Below are positions 1-11,365 of a DNA stretch of 64,000 bases, in pieces. The DNA comes from Favolaschia claudopus (Eukaryota > Basidiomycota > Agaricomycetes > Agaricales > Mycenaceae). The notes below the pieces were generated by a model. It did no database searches, was not told where the DNA came from, and saw only the letters and a list, made by a program, of their open reading frames with translations. Location of the stretch: the NCBI GenBank assembly GCA_037176885.1, contig JAWWNJ010000001.1:4154001-4218000 (forward strand). The letters run 5' to 3'. Made by a program: the position numbers and the translations under genes. Each line of letters begins with the position of its first letter. Position 1 is the first letter of the stretch.

Positions 1-1035
1 CTTGACGCGTTAATGCAGGCAGAGAATGTCCGCGCTCTGTTGGCGCCGAGCGACTCTGACCCGGACATCCCGCCGCCTGACCCTCTCACTGGGTATGTCT
101 GGAGCGGGACGGCTCCATCCCAAAGACGGAAGCAAGTCGAATTCGACCCGTCCTTCATTGCCCTTCAGGTGTCCCACCGTTACAATAGCTCCAAGAAACG
201 TCACAAACTAATCAACTCACCCGGTCTCTCCAAATTCTTCAGTACCCTCGATCGCATACCAGTCATTGATACGCACAAAGTGGGGATCATGTATGTCGCT
301 CCAGGGCAGACAACAGAGCAGGAGATTCTGAGCAATACTCATGGCTCGCCCGCCTATACCCGCTTTTTGGAGGGAATAGGGAGACTGATCAATTTGCGCG
401 GTCAGGTTGACGTCTATGCCGGTGGATTAGATCCTGACGAAGACGGCGAGTATGCATACGCATGGTGGGACGATATCGGTCAGATTCTGTATCACACTGC
501 GACAATGATGCCCTGCAACGCTCACGACCCACAATTCACGAACAAAAAACGCCACATCGGCAACGACTTCGTCCGCATCGTCTGGAACGACTCGGGAAAA
601 CCATACCGATTTGACACGCTTAACACACAATTCCAATTTGTTAACATTGTCATCGAACCACACTCCCTCGGCGCTATCGCGGCGTTCTCTAACAATCTTC
701 ACGAAAACGAATACTTCAAGCTCACTGTGCAACGTGCACCGGACATGCCTGATTTTGCCCCCGTTGGCCACTTCAAGCTGATATCGGCCAAAAATCTTCC
801 GCTGTTGGTGCGTCAGCTCAGTCTGTTGGCTGATTGGTTTGCGTCGGTGTTCTCCCAGACGCAGCGGGACACAGAACGCCAGGAAATCACCACCAATTGG
901 CACTCCCGTCTGCAGGCCATCCGTCGGTTCCTCAGTCAAATTGAGGCTTCCGCCGCTGCGGACTCGGAGCCGTCTGAATCGCAGCAAGGCATTATGGAGC
1001 TTGAGGCGTATCGCGATTTTACGACAGCTTTCTAA
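1..1035 (+). CDS. TSC2: Tuberin/TSC2-like Rap/Ran-GAP domain protein (3' end only)
   Basis: The frame is open from the first base, so this is the C-terminal 344 or so residues of a gene starting outside the window. It carries a Rap-GAP domain: a VGIMYVAPGQ strand, a EGIGRLINLRGQVDVYAGGL segment, and HIGNDFVRIVW, which holds the invariant Asn that acts as the catalytic 'thumb' in Rap1GAP and tuberin. FQFVNIVIEPHS follows. In the TSC complex, tuberin is the GAP for Rheb and restrains TORC1; that role is taken from the family. A Ser/Glu-rich tail ends in TAA. No intron is needed in this last exon. A RalGAP-alpha-like protein is the main alternative, because the distinguishing N-terminal region is missing. 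Confidence 0.82.
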   Translation, partial: LDALMQAENVRALLAPSDSDPDIPPPDPLTGYVWSGTAPSQRRKQVEFDPSFIALQVSHRYNSSKKRHKLINSPGLSKFFSTLDRIPVIDTHKVGIMYVAPGQTTEQEILSNTHGSPAYTRFLEGIGRLINLRGQVDVYAGGLDPDEDGEYAYAWWDDIGQILYHTATMMPCNAHDPQFTNKKRHIGNDFVRIVWNDSGKPYRFDTLNTQFQFVNIVIEPHSLGAIAAFSNNLHENEYFKLTVQRAPDMPDFAPVGHFKLISAKNLPLLVRQLSLLADWFASVFSQTQRDTERQEITTNWHSRLQAIRRFLSQIEASAAADSEPSESQQGIMELEAYRDFTTAF

Positions 1036-1298
1036 ACGTGGATCTCATACTGTTGTTGTTGTACCACATCTTGCATCTGTATTGTTATTTCCAAATGGAT
1101 TCGCATTCTTTGCATTGAACCCACTGTGAATGAGCTACGCTTGAGGTCTTCACTCTGAATGAGCTGCGCTTGAGATGATTCGATGAACTCGAATTTTCCA
1201 AAGAGTTGCTTAGTCAGCAAAGCAGCCTTCAGCTGTGACGGTGACGTCCACTGCGGGCGGCAACAACTCATACTCATAACCACCACCACCACCATCTA
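1036..1298. other. Spacer between TSC2-like gene and VPS27
   Basis: This stretch holds the 3' end of the upstream gene and the promoter/leader of VPS27. A short CAC/CAT triplet run lies just before the VPS27 start. No convincing TATA box or coding exon is seen. Confidence 0.5.
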
Positions 1299-3835
1299 AT
1301 GGCTTCCCTTCTTGGCAGTTGGCTCTGGGGAACATCCCAGCTCGACGAGGCAATTGGTTAGCACACCCCACACGACACGCAACCAAGGTATCTGACCAAT
1401 CCCCACAGACAAGGCCACTTCCGAGTTGCTTCCCGCAGGCACAGAGGATATCGCGCTCAACTTGGAGATATGTGACCAAATTCGCTCGAAATCCGTTCCG
1501 GCCAAGGACGCGATGCGCGCTCTGAAGCGGCGACTCAATCACAAGAACCCGAATGTACAAAACTTGTCACTCGGGGTCGGTTAGCTCTTCGTGTCTTTGA
1601 GACAATTCTTTGACCGCGGTTGTAGCTCACGGATATCTGCATTAAGAATGGGGGCGATCTTTTTCTTGCTGAGGTGTCTTCGCGGGAGTTTATGGACAAC
1701 CTTGTTTCAATCCTCAAGATTCCGGTGCTGAACGTTGACGTCAAAAATAATATTTTGCGATTCATACAGAACTGGAGCATTGCGTTCGAAGGGAAGCCGT
1801 CTCTAAGCTATGTCGGACAGGTCTACAAGACGCTGCAATCCGAAGGTATACCCCTCCTACAGCATCTGTTCTTGGTCACTCAAATATAGTATAGGCTTCC
1901 GGTTCCCTCCAAAAGACCTTGCTGCGGCCAACTCGGCGATGGTCGACACGCAAATGGCTCCCGAATGGATAGACTCGGAGCTCTGCCTCAGATGTCGGGC
2001 TCCATTCACGTTCACGAACCGCAAACATCACTGCCGAAACTGCGGACAAGTTGTCGACCAACAATGCTCATCCAAGACGATAGCTCTCCCCCATTTTGGT
2101 ATCACGCAGGAGGTTCGCGTGTGCGACACCTGTTATACCAAGCTCAGTAAAAAGAATGAGCGGAGGTGCGCCGTTTGTCGTGCCGCTCTTGCTTTGGCAT
2201 CTGAATTATCTGGGTAGCGACTCTAAAGGGCACCGCCATTCGATGAGCTTGCACGGCACTCGCCCGAATCGCGCCGCGCGTGAGCTGGCCGATGCAGATC
2301 TGCAGCGCGCGATTCAACTCTCCTTGCAAGAAGTTGGCGCCGCAGGGGGTCATGCCCGTCCAGGTTATACTCCCTACCAGCCGGAGCCCTCCTCTTGGCA
2401 ATACACCGAGCCACCTCTTGTGGATCGCTCAACCCATCCAAAGACTCAGGCGTCAGAGGACGATGACCCAGATCTCAAAGCGGCAATTGAGGCTAGTTTA
2501 CGCGAGTCGAATGCCCCCAGGCCCAGTGCCCCAGTGGCTGTAGAGACGCCACGGACGGAAGAACCTGGCTTCTCCTACAACCGATACTCGCAGTCTTATC
2601 CTCCGGGCGTCGTTCCGCCGCAGCCTGCCAGAGTTCCATCATATGATTTGGAACCGTTGGAGTCGGATGTTATCCTTACTTTCAGTCAAACTGTGGAGCA
2701 AGTACAGGCGCAGGGAGGCAGAGATATGACACGCTATCCTGCCGTCAACGAGCTATACGATAAAGCAAACAGTCTGCGACCAAAGCTTGCATTGAATTTG
2801 GATGATGCTGGACGGAAAGAACGTACGCCGCCACCGCTTTTATTTTCTGGCTACGATGTCAACTTTATCTCTTCTTCCATTCCAGAAATTCTTTCAGACA
2901 TGCATGAGAAGCTCTCGCAGGCGGTTAAGCTGTACGACAAGCTGTTGACAGAACAGGTGGTACATCCGCAGTGGCGTCCTGCTCAACCTGCTGCGACTTC
3001 CCACTACCAACAGGCAAACTCGAGCTACAATACGGGGTACAACACCGTGAATGGTTACGGTCAATGGCAGCCGCAGAACCCAGCTGAGGCGCCATCTCAA
3101 CCATCACAGCAATATGCATCTCGTCCAGAACCGTCTCAGCCGCAGTGGCAGCCTCAGCAGCCACAGTATGCTGAACCGCAACAGCAACCGCAATACCCGC
3201 AGTACGCCGCCCCTCAGCATTCATCTCCTGTCCCCAGCGGGCCTTCTGCTTCGCAGTATGCACCCCCTACTCCATCAATAGGGCAGTCGCAGTACCAGCC
3301 CGGTCCCAGTCGGCAAAGCCTTCCACCAGTCTCTTATGCGCCTCAACAACCTCCTTCCTCCGCACCGTCGATACAGGCACAACAACCTCTTCATTATGCC
3401 CAATCGCCTCCTCCCCCGGCTCAATACGCTTCCCCGCCTCCCACATCCTCGCACTTCCCCCCGCAGTCGCATTCGCCCACGCTTTCCCGCCACAACACTG
3501 TTAGCTATGCGTCCCCGTCCTCACCCCCTGTCGTCAACAACGCGTATCTTTCGCGGAGTAGCACTGTCTCGCACGCGGCGCCACGCTCGCAAGCGCCGCC
3601 GCAACAATCTACTCCGCAGCCGTACCAACCGCAGTATCAGCAGCAGCAGCATTCGCAGCCCCCTCCTCAACAACAGCATCAGCATCAGCACCAACAACCG
3701 CATTACGTTTCTTCGCCGCCGCCGACTCTTCCCATATTTCCTGTTGCACCAACCTCGACACCACAGACTTTCCCGATGGTCCCGAATACGATGCCGCCGC
3801 CGGAGCGTAAGGAAGCACTGTTGATAGACTTGTAA
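1299..3835 (+). CDS. VPS27: VPS27, ESCRT-0 subunit (VHS-FYVE-UIM protein)
   Basis: The predicted model is 1299-1356, 1409-1575, 1626-1845, 1895-2165, 2218-3835, giving 777 residues; the introns are 49-52 bp. The VHS domain comes first ([39 protein letters not shown]). The FYVE zinc finger has [16 protein letters not shown] and RVCDTC, which bind zinc and phosphatidylinositol 3-phosphate. Two ubiquitin-interacting motifs follow ([14 protein letters not shown] and [15 protein letters not shown]), then a helical segment likely to pair with Hse1. A long Q/P/Y-rich tail ends in LLIDL, a clathrin-box-like motif. ESCRT-0 sorts ubiquitinated cargo on endosomes. The start is chosen because [11 protein letters not shown] followed by LDEAI fits the family N-terminus. 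Confidence 0.95.
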
Positions 3836-4862
3836 CTCATGAGGGTTTGCGTTACGTCGATTATTATTTGGTTCTGAGCGCAGCTCTGCTGTTATATACT
3901 TAATGTATCTTCCTTGCACTCTGAATGAATTGTGCCTTATTGTACATTGAGGTTGCCCAGCGCTCAAAGGGAGAGGACCGTGACCTCAGGCCTCAGTGGG
4001 GGAAGTAAATCGATTTGGCTACTTGCTCAGTTTTGGCTGATACTTTCTCTCCAGTCCGCTTTCCCACGCATTACGTAACCATTTTTGTTGCACTGTACCT
4101 CTCTCAAACTACAGTAGGTTGAGCCTCGTCGTGTACTGTGATAGCAACTCGGTACCCTGTTTTACCACCAAATTTTTGTGCCCCATCCACCCGTCTCTAT
4201 TCTCTCGCGCTTGGTTGCTTCGGGCGTCCCTCCTCCCTCAAGGCCCTCGTAGCATCTTGCGTACTGGATAAGATGCTACTGGAATTGGGTCCCGTTTCCT
4301 TCCCCATCCGATTCATAGCCTAACACAGATCCTTGGGCGTCTGCACGGCTTAGCGAATCGGAGCGGCAATTCCGAGCGCACAAACCACAACTCGGAATCC
4401 ACATTAAGTCTACGCCTATCCATTCCTGCCCCCTCAGCCTCACCTCGCATCCTTCTTTCCCTATCTTTCCCTTTCTGCCACCTTATTGGTTTGCCGCCGA
4501 GCGTAAGTCTCTTGACATCGTTCTAGCAGATCTGATTCTCCAGAGTCCAAATTCTACCTGCTCTGGAGGTTCGCGCGCTCACGCTTCTATCGCAACTGCA
4601 ACCTGGACTAAATAAAGTACCCGGACTGGACGCTTTTCAAGTGATGTTGGAGCTGTCGCAGACCGCATTTCTTGAAGAAGCAAAATCCGGCTCAACTTAG
4701 ACCGTACAGAACCTAACTCGCAATTCACGTCTATCACATAGCACCCCCGATAACCACGAACTGAATGTTGAACGGTACCGAGGTAGAGCGGGCTCAAAAC
4801 GGCAATGCTGCTCGGATAAAGGCTCAGTGCGACGGCGTCTTATCATCTCAGTGTCCTTCGCC
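3836..4862. other. Intergenic region of about 1 kb, no gene seen
   Basis: Short open frames on both strands lack family motifs and do not join across plausible introns. Pyrimidine-rich tracts (about 4100-4560) are consistent with promoter and leader sequence of the downstream FAD gene. Confidence 0.5.
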
Positions 4863-6949
4863 ATGCATTCCTCCCTGTGGTCCGCGTCTGTCGTCATCAT
4901 CATTCTACTTTCAGGCTATGTCTGGCAAAAGTTCTGCAAATCATCGCCGCCTTGGATCAAGGAAATAGCTTCACTCGGCCAGCCGAGAAGCAGGAAATTT
5001 CCAGGTACTGCTGTTGTCTGCGGTGGAAGGTCTGTGCTTGTATAATTTATTTTGCTGCCTTCATTGCTCACTGGGGCACCAAGCATCTCGGGAACTGTGA
5101 CCGCTCGCTTGTTGGCTGACCACTTTGAGCGTGTAGTGGTCGTCGATCCGGAAATTGAGAGCGAGAAAAAGAGTCGAATTTTGCAATACAACGCTGGTCA
5201 CAGTGAGGGAACTCATATCATGCCGTCATTCTTGCATACTGACACTTGCTTGCTTGGCAGTATTTCTCCATATTTTTGCTGCGGGTGCGAGGCGATTATG
5301 GCCCAATTTTGACGAGTTCATAGCCGCCGGAGGTCGGTAAGTTGACAATTTGCGAAGACCGCCTCCCCGAAATCTCACGGGACGTGTGAACTACTGTAGA
5401 GTGACCCCGGCAGACATGCAGCTTCACTTTTCTGGACTTCCTATTCTGACACCCTGGCCTCATTACGTTCAAGGATGCTTCCCCGACACGATCGTGACAC
5501 GGCGATCCACAGCTCAAAAAGTTTTGAGTATCCTACTTCGACAGCACCCAACAGCTGAAAAAGTAACTCTGTTGCCTGGTACTGTCCGGAGCATCCAGCC
5601 TTCAAGCGATATGAGCTCTATTCAGAGCATCACTGTTCGGAAGCTCGATGGAACCCAGGAAGTCCTCAACGACATTGCTCTAGTTGCTGGTCAATCGTTG
5701 TCATCGAATTTATCTTCCACTAATAGGAACCCTAGATTGCACCGGGGCGACCCAAGGTGGGGCCAAATGGCTCAACAGCGCTGGCTATGCGTTACCGGAA
5801 GATATTCGCCGCACATACAACGGCAATCTGCGCTATGTCACGATATGTTTCTTCGTGCCTCCAGAGCTTGGGGCCGCCCTTCCCATTCCTGAACATGCAC
5901 GCAAAGCTGCCGTGATCTACGGCTACATCGGCCATGACTCTTCGGGCTTGTTTTTCGTGCGGAGTGACGATGGTACTTGTATGTTCTGTCGTTATCTTGT
6001 TTGAATATTTCGCTCATTTGCTTAGACCAAGCGGTCGTGTCAGATGCCGGCACTGAAGACGGCGTTCTGCCGAAAACTGCCTCTGACCTCGTTCCTTTTC
6101 TCGAGACGTTCAATGGATATTCCCCCATCCCGCATTGGCTTATCGAAGCGGTCGATATGCTGTGTAAAAATGCAGATACCACTTTCGATAGTATCAAAAT
6201 TCGTGCGTCAAGTTCCACAGATCTGACAAGCTTCCCATGAAATTAAAACCTGAACTTCAGCGACGCAGTCGTACATCCAATACCACCGCCTGCCAACCAA
6301 GGCATTGCCCTCCAATTTCGTTGTTGTCGGCGACGCAAGTCTCAAGCTGAATCCGATTCATGGGTTAGTGGTACCGAATGCTGCACTTGGCTCATACTCA
6401 TAACATGTCCAGACAAGGCTTTTCCAAAATCATTCTCAACGTTGCGGCTCTCAATTCTCTACTCCGCTCCGCAAATCCTGCTATCAACCTTCCTCGGGAC
6501 TTTGCTGCTCGCTACTTCAAAAAAAATGCCGCCTACACTCAAGGCCTGTGGTAAGCGTAATTCATCTTCTTTTCAATCCGTATATAACCCTTGTCATATT
6601 CAGGGATGCTACCAGGTTGCATGGTAAATCTCGCATGAATTTTCAATGCGCCTGATATAAACATTTGGGTTTAGATTATGGCATATCCGGCTGCGAACCC
6701 ATGATAGGCGAAACAAAAGACACTGGCAGACTAATGCGCTGGTTCGAGCTCAAATTGGTGGCTGCTGCGATACAGGTACGTTCGCGCTCAGTTGGGTATG
6801 GAATATGTCAGTGGGTGAACCATGTGTAGGACTATGAAGTCGCATCGGCACTATGGCATGTCCGTCATCTCCTTGCTGCAGATAGAGTCCTGTTGGCGCC
6901 GACGGTTTTGTGGAAAATATTTACAGCTCGGTCTCCCTTTCACTACTAA
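4863..6949 (+). CDS. Membrane-anchored FAD/NAD(P)-binding oxidoreductase, PHBH-fold type
   Basis: A multi-exon gene whose first exon (4863-5029) encodes a hydrophobic N-terminal anchor (SVVIIILLSGYVW). The next junction (5030-5083 removed) creates the nucleotide-binding loop VVCGGSISGTVTARLL followed by VVVVDPE. The residue after the second beta-strand is acidic, as expected for FAD. Later exons give NAGH, ARRLWPNF, VTPADMQLHFSGLPILTP, DCTGATQGGAKW and, near 6310-6360, FVVVGDASLKLNPIHGQGFS, the GD motif that contacts FAD ribityl in flavoprotein monooxygenases. The last exons end at TAA 6947-6949. It resembles an unnamed family widespread in Agaricomycetes; substrate and pathway are unknown. 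The Gly-Ser-Ile-Ser-Gly loop departs from strict GxGxxG. Confidence 0.75.
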
Positions 6950-7680
6950 CTAGATCGATCCGCGTCCCGGTGCCACTGGCAACAATACAGTACAGTAATG
7001 TTTTCCCCGTACATGACCCAGTGTCACTCGTCGGTATCATCCATGTTGAATCCTAAATATTCGGTCGCTGAAGTTGTGCACGGTAACGGGAAGAAGAATC
7101 ATTGCAGTCCTGCGCCGGCGGCGACAGAATGTGGAAGGTCGCGCGATGCTAGAAGATCTCTACTTGGAAGCTCGACTTTCGGTGGACTGCCGACTGCCAG
7201 GCACAAGGCCAGGCAAATCGAATTGGTCGCGTTGGGGCAAAGAGCGTGGGTAAAATCACGGTCATGTGACCCGAACGCCTCCTTCTTCTGCCACTCCCCG
7301 TCTCATTCGCTCAAGAGAAGCATTCTCCGATCCGGAATCTCAAATGAGGCATAGAGACCTTTTTCGTTCTGCGTCTCCTGCTGTTGGGACAAATTCGTTT
7401 GATTCAATCCACACCTCAAATGCCACCCGTTAAACGATTGAAGTCATGTTGCGAAATTGAGCAACATCTCTTGGACCCTTACTCCTCTCTCCCAAGCTCT
7501 GGCCGACGTTAACCTTGACTCTCAGCTCAAATCGGACTCGGAAAATCTCGCACAAGGTATAAATTGTCAGCCACTTGTGACATTAGTGACTCTCACACTC
7601 TCTCCTCTACTCTCACCATCTCCCAACTGGATCGCCTTTCCAAGCCTCAAGCCCCTGAGATGCTCTTGATATTCCCTCGT
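6950..7680. other. Intergenic region, no supported gene
   Basis: Open frames here (for example 6998-7354) are basic, low in complexity and not bounded by family-like exons. Sequence from about 7440 becomes CT-rich, leading into the repeat block downstream. Confidence 0.45.
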
Positions 7681-7689
7681 CTCGCCTAG

Positions 7690-8990
7690 TCTCCTACCAT
7701 TCAGCGTTCAACTTCCCGGTGTGTAAGCTTGATGCTCTTTCATCGTCTCGAAACTGACTTCTCTCAACCTCGCCTAGCCTTAGGTCGACATTGCGCCTAC
7801 TGTCAGCAGCATCCCACCCTCACATCATGTAGCGATCTCACCCAGCTCATTTCGCGTCCTCGCCTCGTAGAATGTATCGTCTCGGGTCCTGGTTTCTCCT
7901 CGGTGCGTCGCATTTCCTCTTCATTGTATGATATCTCAACTCAAGCTGATGATCATGCAGATGAAGCCATCGCCGTTGCTACCCAAGACCTCAGTTGGAG
8001 ACTGCTCAAGACACCTCAAGACCTCAATCCGCGCCGCAAGATATACGCGTCAACGCATCAACCTCAAGGCTTCAAGCCGCGTCTCAAGCTCTGGCACGTC
8101 AAGATGTCAAGCCGCGCCGCAATATATGCGCGTCAAGGCAGCAACCTCAAGACCTCAAGCCGCGTCTCAAGGCCTGACGCGCCAAAACATCAACCTCAAT
8201 GCTTCAAGTCGCGCTGCTAGACTCGGTGCGTCACGGCTTCAACTCGCGTGTCAAGACTCGACGCGTCAAGGCCGCAACCTCAAGGCTTCAACCCGCGCTG
8301 CAAAACATGTCAATGCGCGTCAAGGCCTCAACTTCAAGACCTGTTCTTGTATTTTCTCGTCGCTCTCTCGTCTCGCCTGGTCGTTGAGCCTTCCAACGCA
8401 CTCGGTGTGTATCCTTCATCCTCCCCAACCCCTGTCGAGACTGACTCTTCTCCATCTCGCCTAGCTTGGATTTTTGAGCGGCACCTACCTCCTCTCGACT
8501 CAGCTCGCCTTGCTCAGTTCGCATCCTCGCCTAGTCGAATGCGTCCGTTTGGTTCAGTTGCGGCTCGGTGCGTTGGGCTTTCTCTCTATCATTTATGAAG
8601 TCGAGCTGACGATCAATCATCATCGTCTACACTTGCAGCGTGGCAGGTCGCCTACTCTCCGAGCCTCTGGATCTTCCGCGTCGCTATTCAAGACCTCAGT
8701 GGGAGACTGCACAAGACCCTTCAAGACCTCAAGCCGCGTCTCAAGCCTCGACGCTCCAACCTCAAGACCTTAAGTCGCGCCGCAAGACACGCGCGTCAAG
8801 GCTTCAACCTCAAGGCCTCAACTCGCGTAGCAAGAGTTGACGCGTCAAGATCTCAACCTCAAGATCTCAGGCCTCAAGCCGCGCTCAAGCTCTGGCGCGT
8901 CAAGGCTTCAACCCGCGCGTCAAGATGGGCGCGTCAAGGCATCAACCTCAAGCCGCGTCTCAAGACTGAACGCGTCAACACCTCAAGGCG
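7690..8990. repeat. Dimeric GC-rich minisatellite block
   Basis: Two related units of roughly 650 bp lie head to tail (about 7690-8340 and 8340-8990). Each starts with CT-rich, only loosely similar sequence (shared TCTCGCCTAG and CTCGGTGCGT words). Each then has a near-identical hinge (CAAGACCTCAGTTGGAGACT at about 7988 and CAAGACCTCAGTGGGAGACT at about 8690). Each ends in a degenerate array built of CAAGCCGCGTCTCAAG and CGCGTCAAGGC words. Several overlapping plus-strand frames stay open through the array only because the repeat lacks stops. It could be a decayed mobile-element end or a local satellite. Confidence 0.6.
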
Positions 8991-9483
8991 CTCTGGGTTC
9001 CGCGGTGAGTTCAAGGTGGGTGTTTCTTTCCCAGAGAAGGGTGCGAGCTCTGTCTCCATCCTCGTGCTCCCTTGTCGTGGGCTCTGGGCTCAGTACACGC
9101 GCATTTGGTCTCGTCCACCTTTTGCGCGCCGAAGCCAAAGGCACGTTAAACATTTTTCTCCTTTCCCTCTCTCTTTCTTTCGGCTTTCGATTGAGTATTC
9201 TACTTTACCTTAGTCGTATTGCACTTGAGTTGGTGTTTCAATATACTCAGTCAGTTTCTTCTTCCTTCCTCGACTCGTCAGCGCGTCAGCGGCGGTTGTC
9301 GCAAATCAATTGGTTTTTTGACCTCGAACTCTAACGAAATGCTGGCCGACTTCGGTCTAGAGGGGTTAAACCAATTTATCAACGGAGGAACAGGCGAACG
9401 GATTATACTAGATCGACGATTTCAATAAAGATGAACACTGCCACAAGCACAAGCTTTCCCAACTCTGTCCTCCATCTCTCTCC
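8991..9483. other. Spacer between minisatellite and F-box gene
   Basis: No complete gene is seen. A short open frame (9219-9428) ends in a phrase NEMLADFGLEGLNQFINGG that does not look random, but it has no recognised domain and no upstream exon could be joined to it. AATAAAG occurs at about 9425, shortly before the F-box gene. Confidence 0.4.
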
Positions 9484-10737
9484 ATGGCCCATATAACCAC
9501 AATCCCAATCGAGCTGACGCAGCGAATCATGAAGCAGGCCCTTGCCGCTTTGATAGCTGACACGGATGCTCCTCCCCTCCCTCTTCCCCATGAGCCTCCT
9601 CTGCTCTTCACCCAAGTCTCGACGGCCTGGCGCGATATCAGCCTGAACATGCCCGAGCTCTGGGCCGCAATCAAGATCGACGACAGTGTCCCAACCGCTC
9701 CCCCGCAGATCATAACCCAGTGGTGTACTCGTGCAGGGGTCCTTCCGTTGACCATCGAGCTGGAGAATAATGGTCGTACTGACCCACAGCGAAGTCAGCA
9801 GCTTCTGGCGGCGAGCATGGCGTTCTGTCACCGATGGGAGGATATTCATTTGCGCATTCCCTTCGGGACGTTTCAGGCGCTCGTGGAATACAACGGATCG
9901 TATCCCCTCCTACGAACACTCTTGCTGTCCATGACGTCCAATGTCTGGGAGGGAGAGAAGATCATTCCAATGGACGCTCCTCTGTTGCGGAATCTGACCT
10001 TGCTGGAGTCTCCCGACCTTACCGTGGATGGGGCCTGGTCACAATTGACCAAACTTCACTTGAATGTGAACGACGATCTCGTAGGAGTCACCACCACATT
10101 GCAGAGTTGCATCAACCTTGAGGAACTTCACTTTGCGCTCATGATGCATCATGAGTTCTCGTCCTCGATTCCCCCGTTCGAGCTTCCTGCGTTGCGGTCG
10201 CTGGTAACAGCAGGCAGGACAATCCTACCATGCATCACTGCTCCTAACCTGGTCCGACTCGACATCTGGGGTCCAGGATTCGGCGGCGAAATGGAGGATC
10301 TTCTAGTTGATCTACGGGCGATGGTGGCGCGTTCTGCGTGCTCTTTGAACCGTTTTTCGTTCCGTATTCCGCCAAATATCACCACGGTTCAGCTTCAAAA
10401 TCTCCTGGAGGTCGTGCCTGCCGTGACGGACCTACGGATGACATTCCATTTCGTCGGGTTACTGGCGAAGTTCGAGACTGTTCTGCAAGCAAAAAACGTT
10501 TTGTCGAAGCTCAGGACCCTACGCGTCCTGTACGGTCCCAAGGCTGAGGAATCGTACCAACCTTTGCTGAACGTGTTGAATTCGCGGCTACAGAATGTGG
10601 AAGGACGGGCCAAGCTGGAGGAATTTCATATGGACACTCATCGTCCCGTGGTGCTGCCGCTCGACGTAAAGAACGAAATGCTTGCGTTGGGAAACCAGGG
10701 ATTGCGTGTCGAATTTGAGGTAAAATTAATTGGGTAA
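9484..10737 (+). CDS. F-box-like protein with degenerate leucine-rich repeats
   Basis: A single-exon gene of 417 residues. The N-terminus (IPIELTQRIMKQAL ... FTQVSTAWRDISLNMPELWA) has the F-box-like pattern of a Pro-x-Glu-hydrophobic helix, followed by a conserved Trp-Arg and a short helix that would contact Skp1. The rest is a series of Leu-rich segments (LRTLLLSMTS, LRNLTLLESPDL, LTKLHLNVNDDL, LEELHFALMM) typical of substrate-binding repeats. Such proteins are expected to recruit targets to SCF ubiquitin ligases, but the target is unknown. This family is heavily expanded in mushroom-forming fungi. The start ATG is the first in the frame. Confidence 0.75.
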   Translation: MAHITTIPIELTQRIMKQALAALIADTDAPPLPLPHEPPLLFTQVSTAWRDISLNMPELWAAIKIDDSVPTAPPQIITQWCTRAGVLPLTIELENNGRTDPQRSQQLLAASMAFCHRWEDIHLRIPFGTFQALVEYNGSYPLLRTLLLSMTSNVWEGEKIIPMDAPLLRNLTLLESPDLTVDGAWSQLTKLHLNVNDDLVGVTTTLQSCINLEELHFALMMHHEFSSSIPPFELPALRSLVTAGRTILPCITAPNLVRLDIWGPGFGGEMEDLLVDLRAMVARSACSLNRFSFRIPPNITTVQLQNLLEVVPAVTDLRMTFHFVGLLAKFETVLQAKNVLSKLRTLRVLYGPKAEESYQPLLNVLNSRLQNVEGRAKLEEFHMDTHRPVVLPLDVKNEMLALGNQGLRVEFEVKLIG

Positions 10738-11365
10738 TTGTATTAGCATTATTCTGCTCAGAGTGCTTGTGTACATTGTTAGTTTTGATTTTTCAGAGCC
10801 GCTAGGTAGCCAAAGTTTGTATTCCGCGTGCAAAGAATGGGTGGAAGTACTTAAAGTATTGTAATTACATAAGCCATTGTTCTTGTCTTCTCCGCCAACT
10901 TTGCTGCGCCTAGCGGTCGTCGTCCTGGTTGTCCTGATGCCGACGTCGCGCCATGTGCTGCCCGCAAGATCTGCTAACATCCCTGAGAGCTCCCATGAGA
11001 ACTTACTGCTGTACAAAGTCTGTCAAGGCAAAATACAAGGGCGCTATTGTTATTCAGGCATCAACATCAACCTTATTGTTCATTGTCTTTCAATGCGGTT
11101 AAGCGGAGAAGAATAGCGGTACCTGTCGAAGCAACTAGCCGGCCACGAAATAAATACCAGGGTGTTCTTGCGGTATCCTCAGCGGTCGAGTCTTCCCCCC
11201 TCCGCCAACCAGCCTGCCCGGTGCCTCAAGTAGACAACCAACTTCCTTCATTTCATCTCTCAAGTTCACGTCCAACGAACAAGCTTCACGACACATCTAT
11301 ATTCCATTCATTTACACGTTCTCTTCTTCACCTTCACGAATTTTGCTTCAAGTTCTTGCTTCACA
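10738..11365. other. Intergenic region, no gene seen
   Basis: It contains the 3' end of the F-box gene and pyrimidine-rich sequence (11200-11360) preceding the next start codon. No family-like exon is present. Confidence 0.5.

Noticed and set aside
427..987. 186-codon minus-strand frame
   Set aside because: It is a shadow of the Rap-GAP coding exon and has no domain.
7928..8464. 178-codon plus-strand frame in the minisatellite
   Set aside because: Two other frames are equally open there; the openness comes from the stop-free repeat words.
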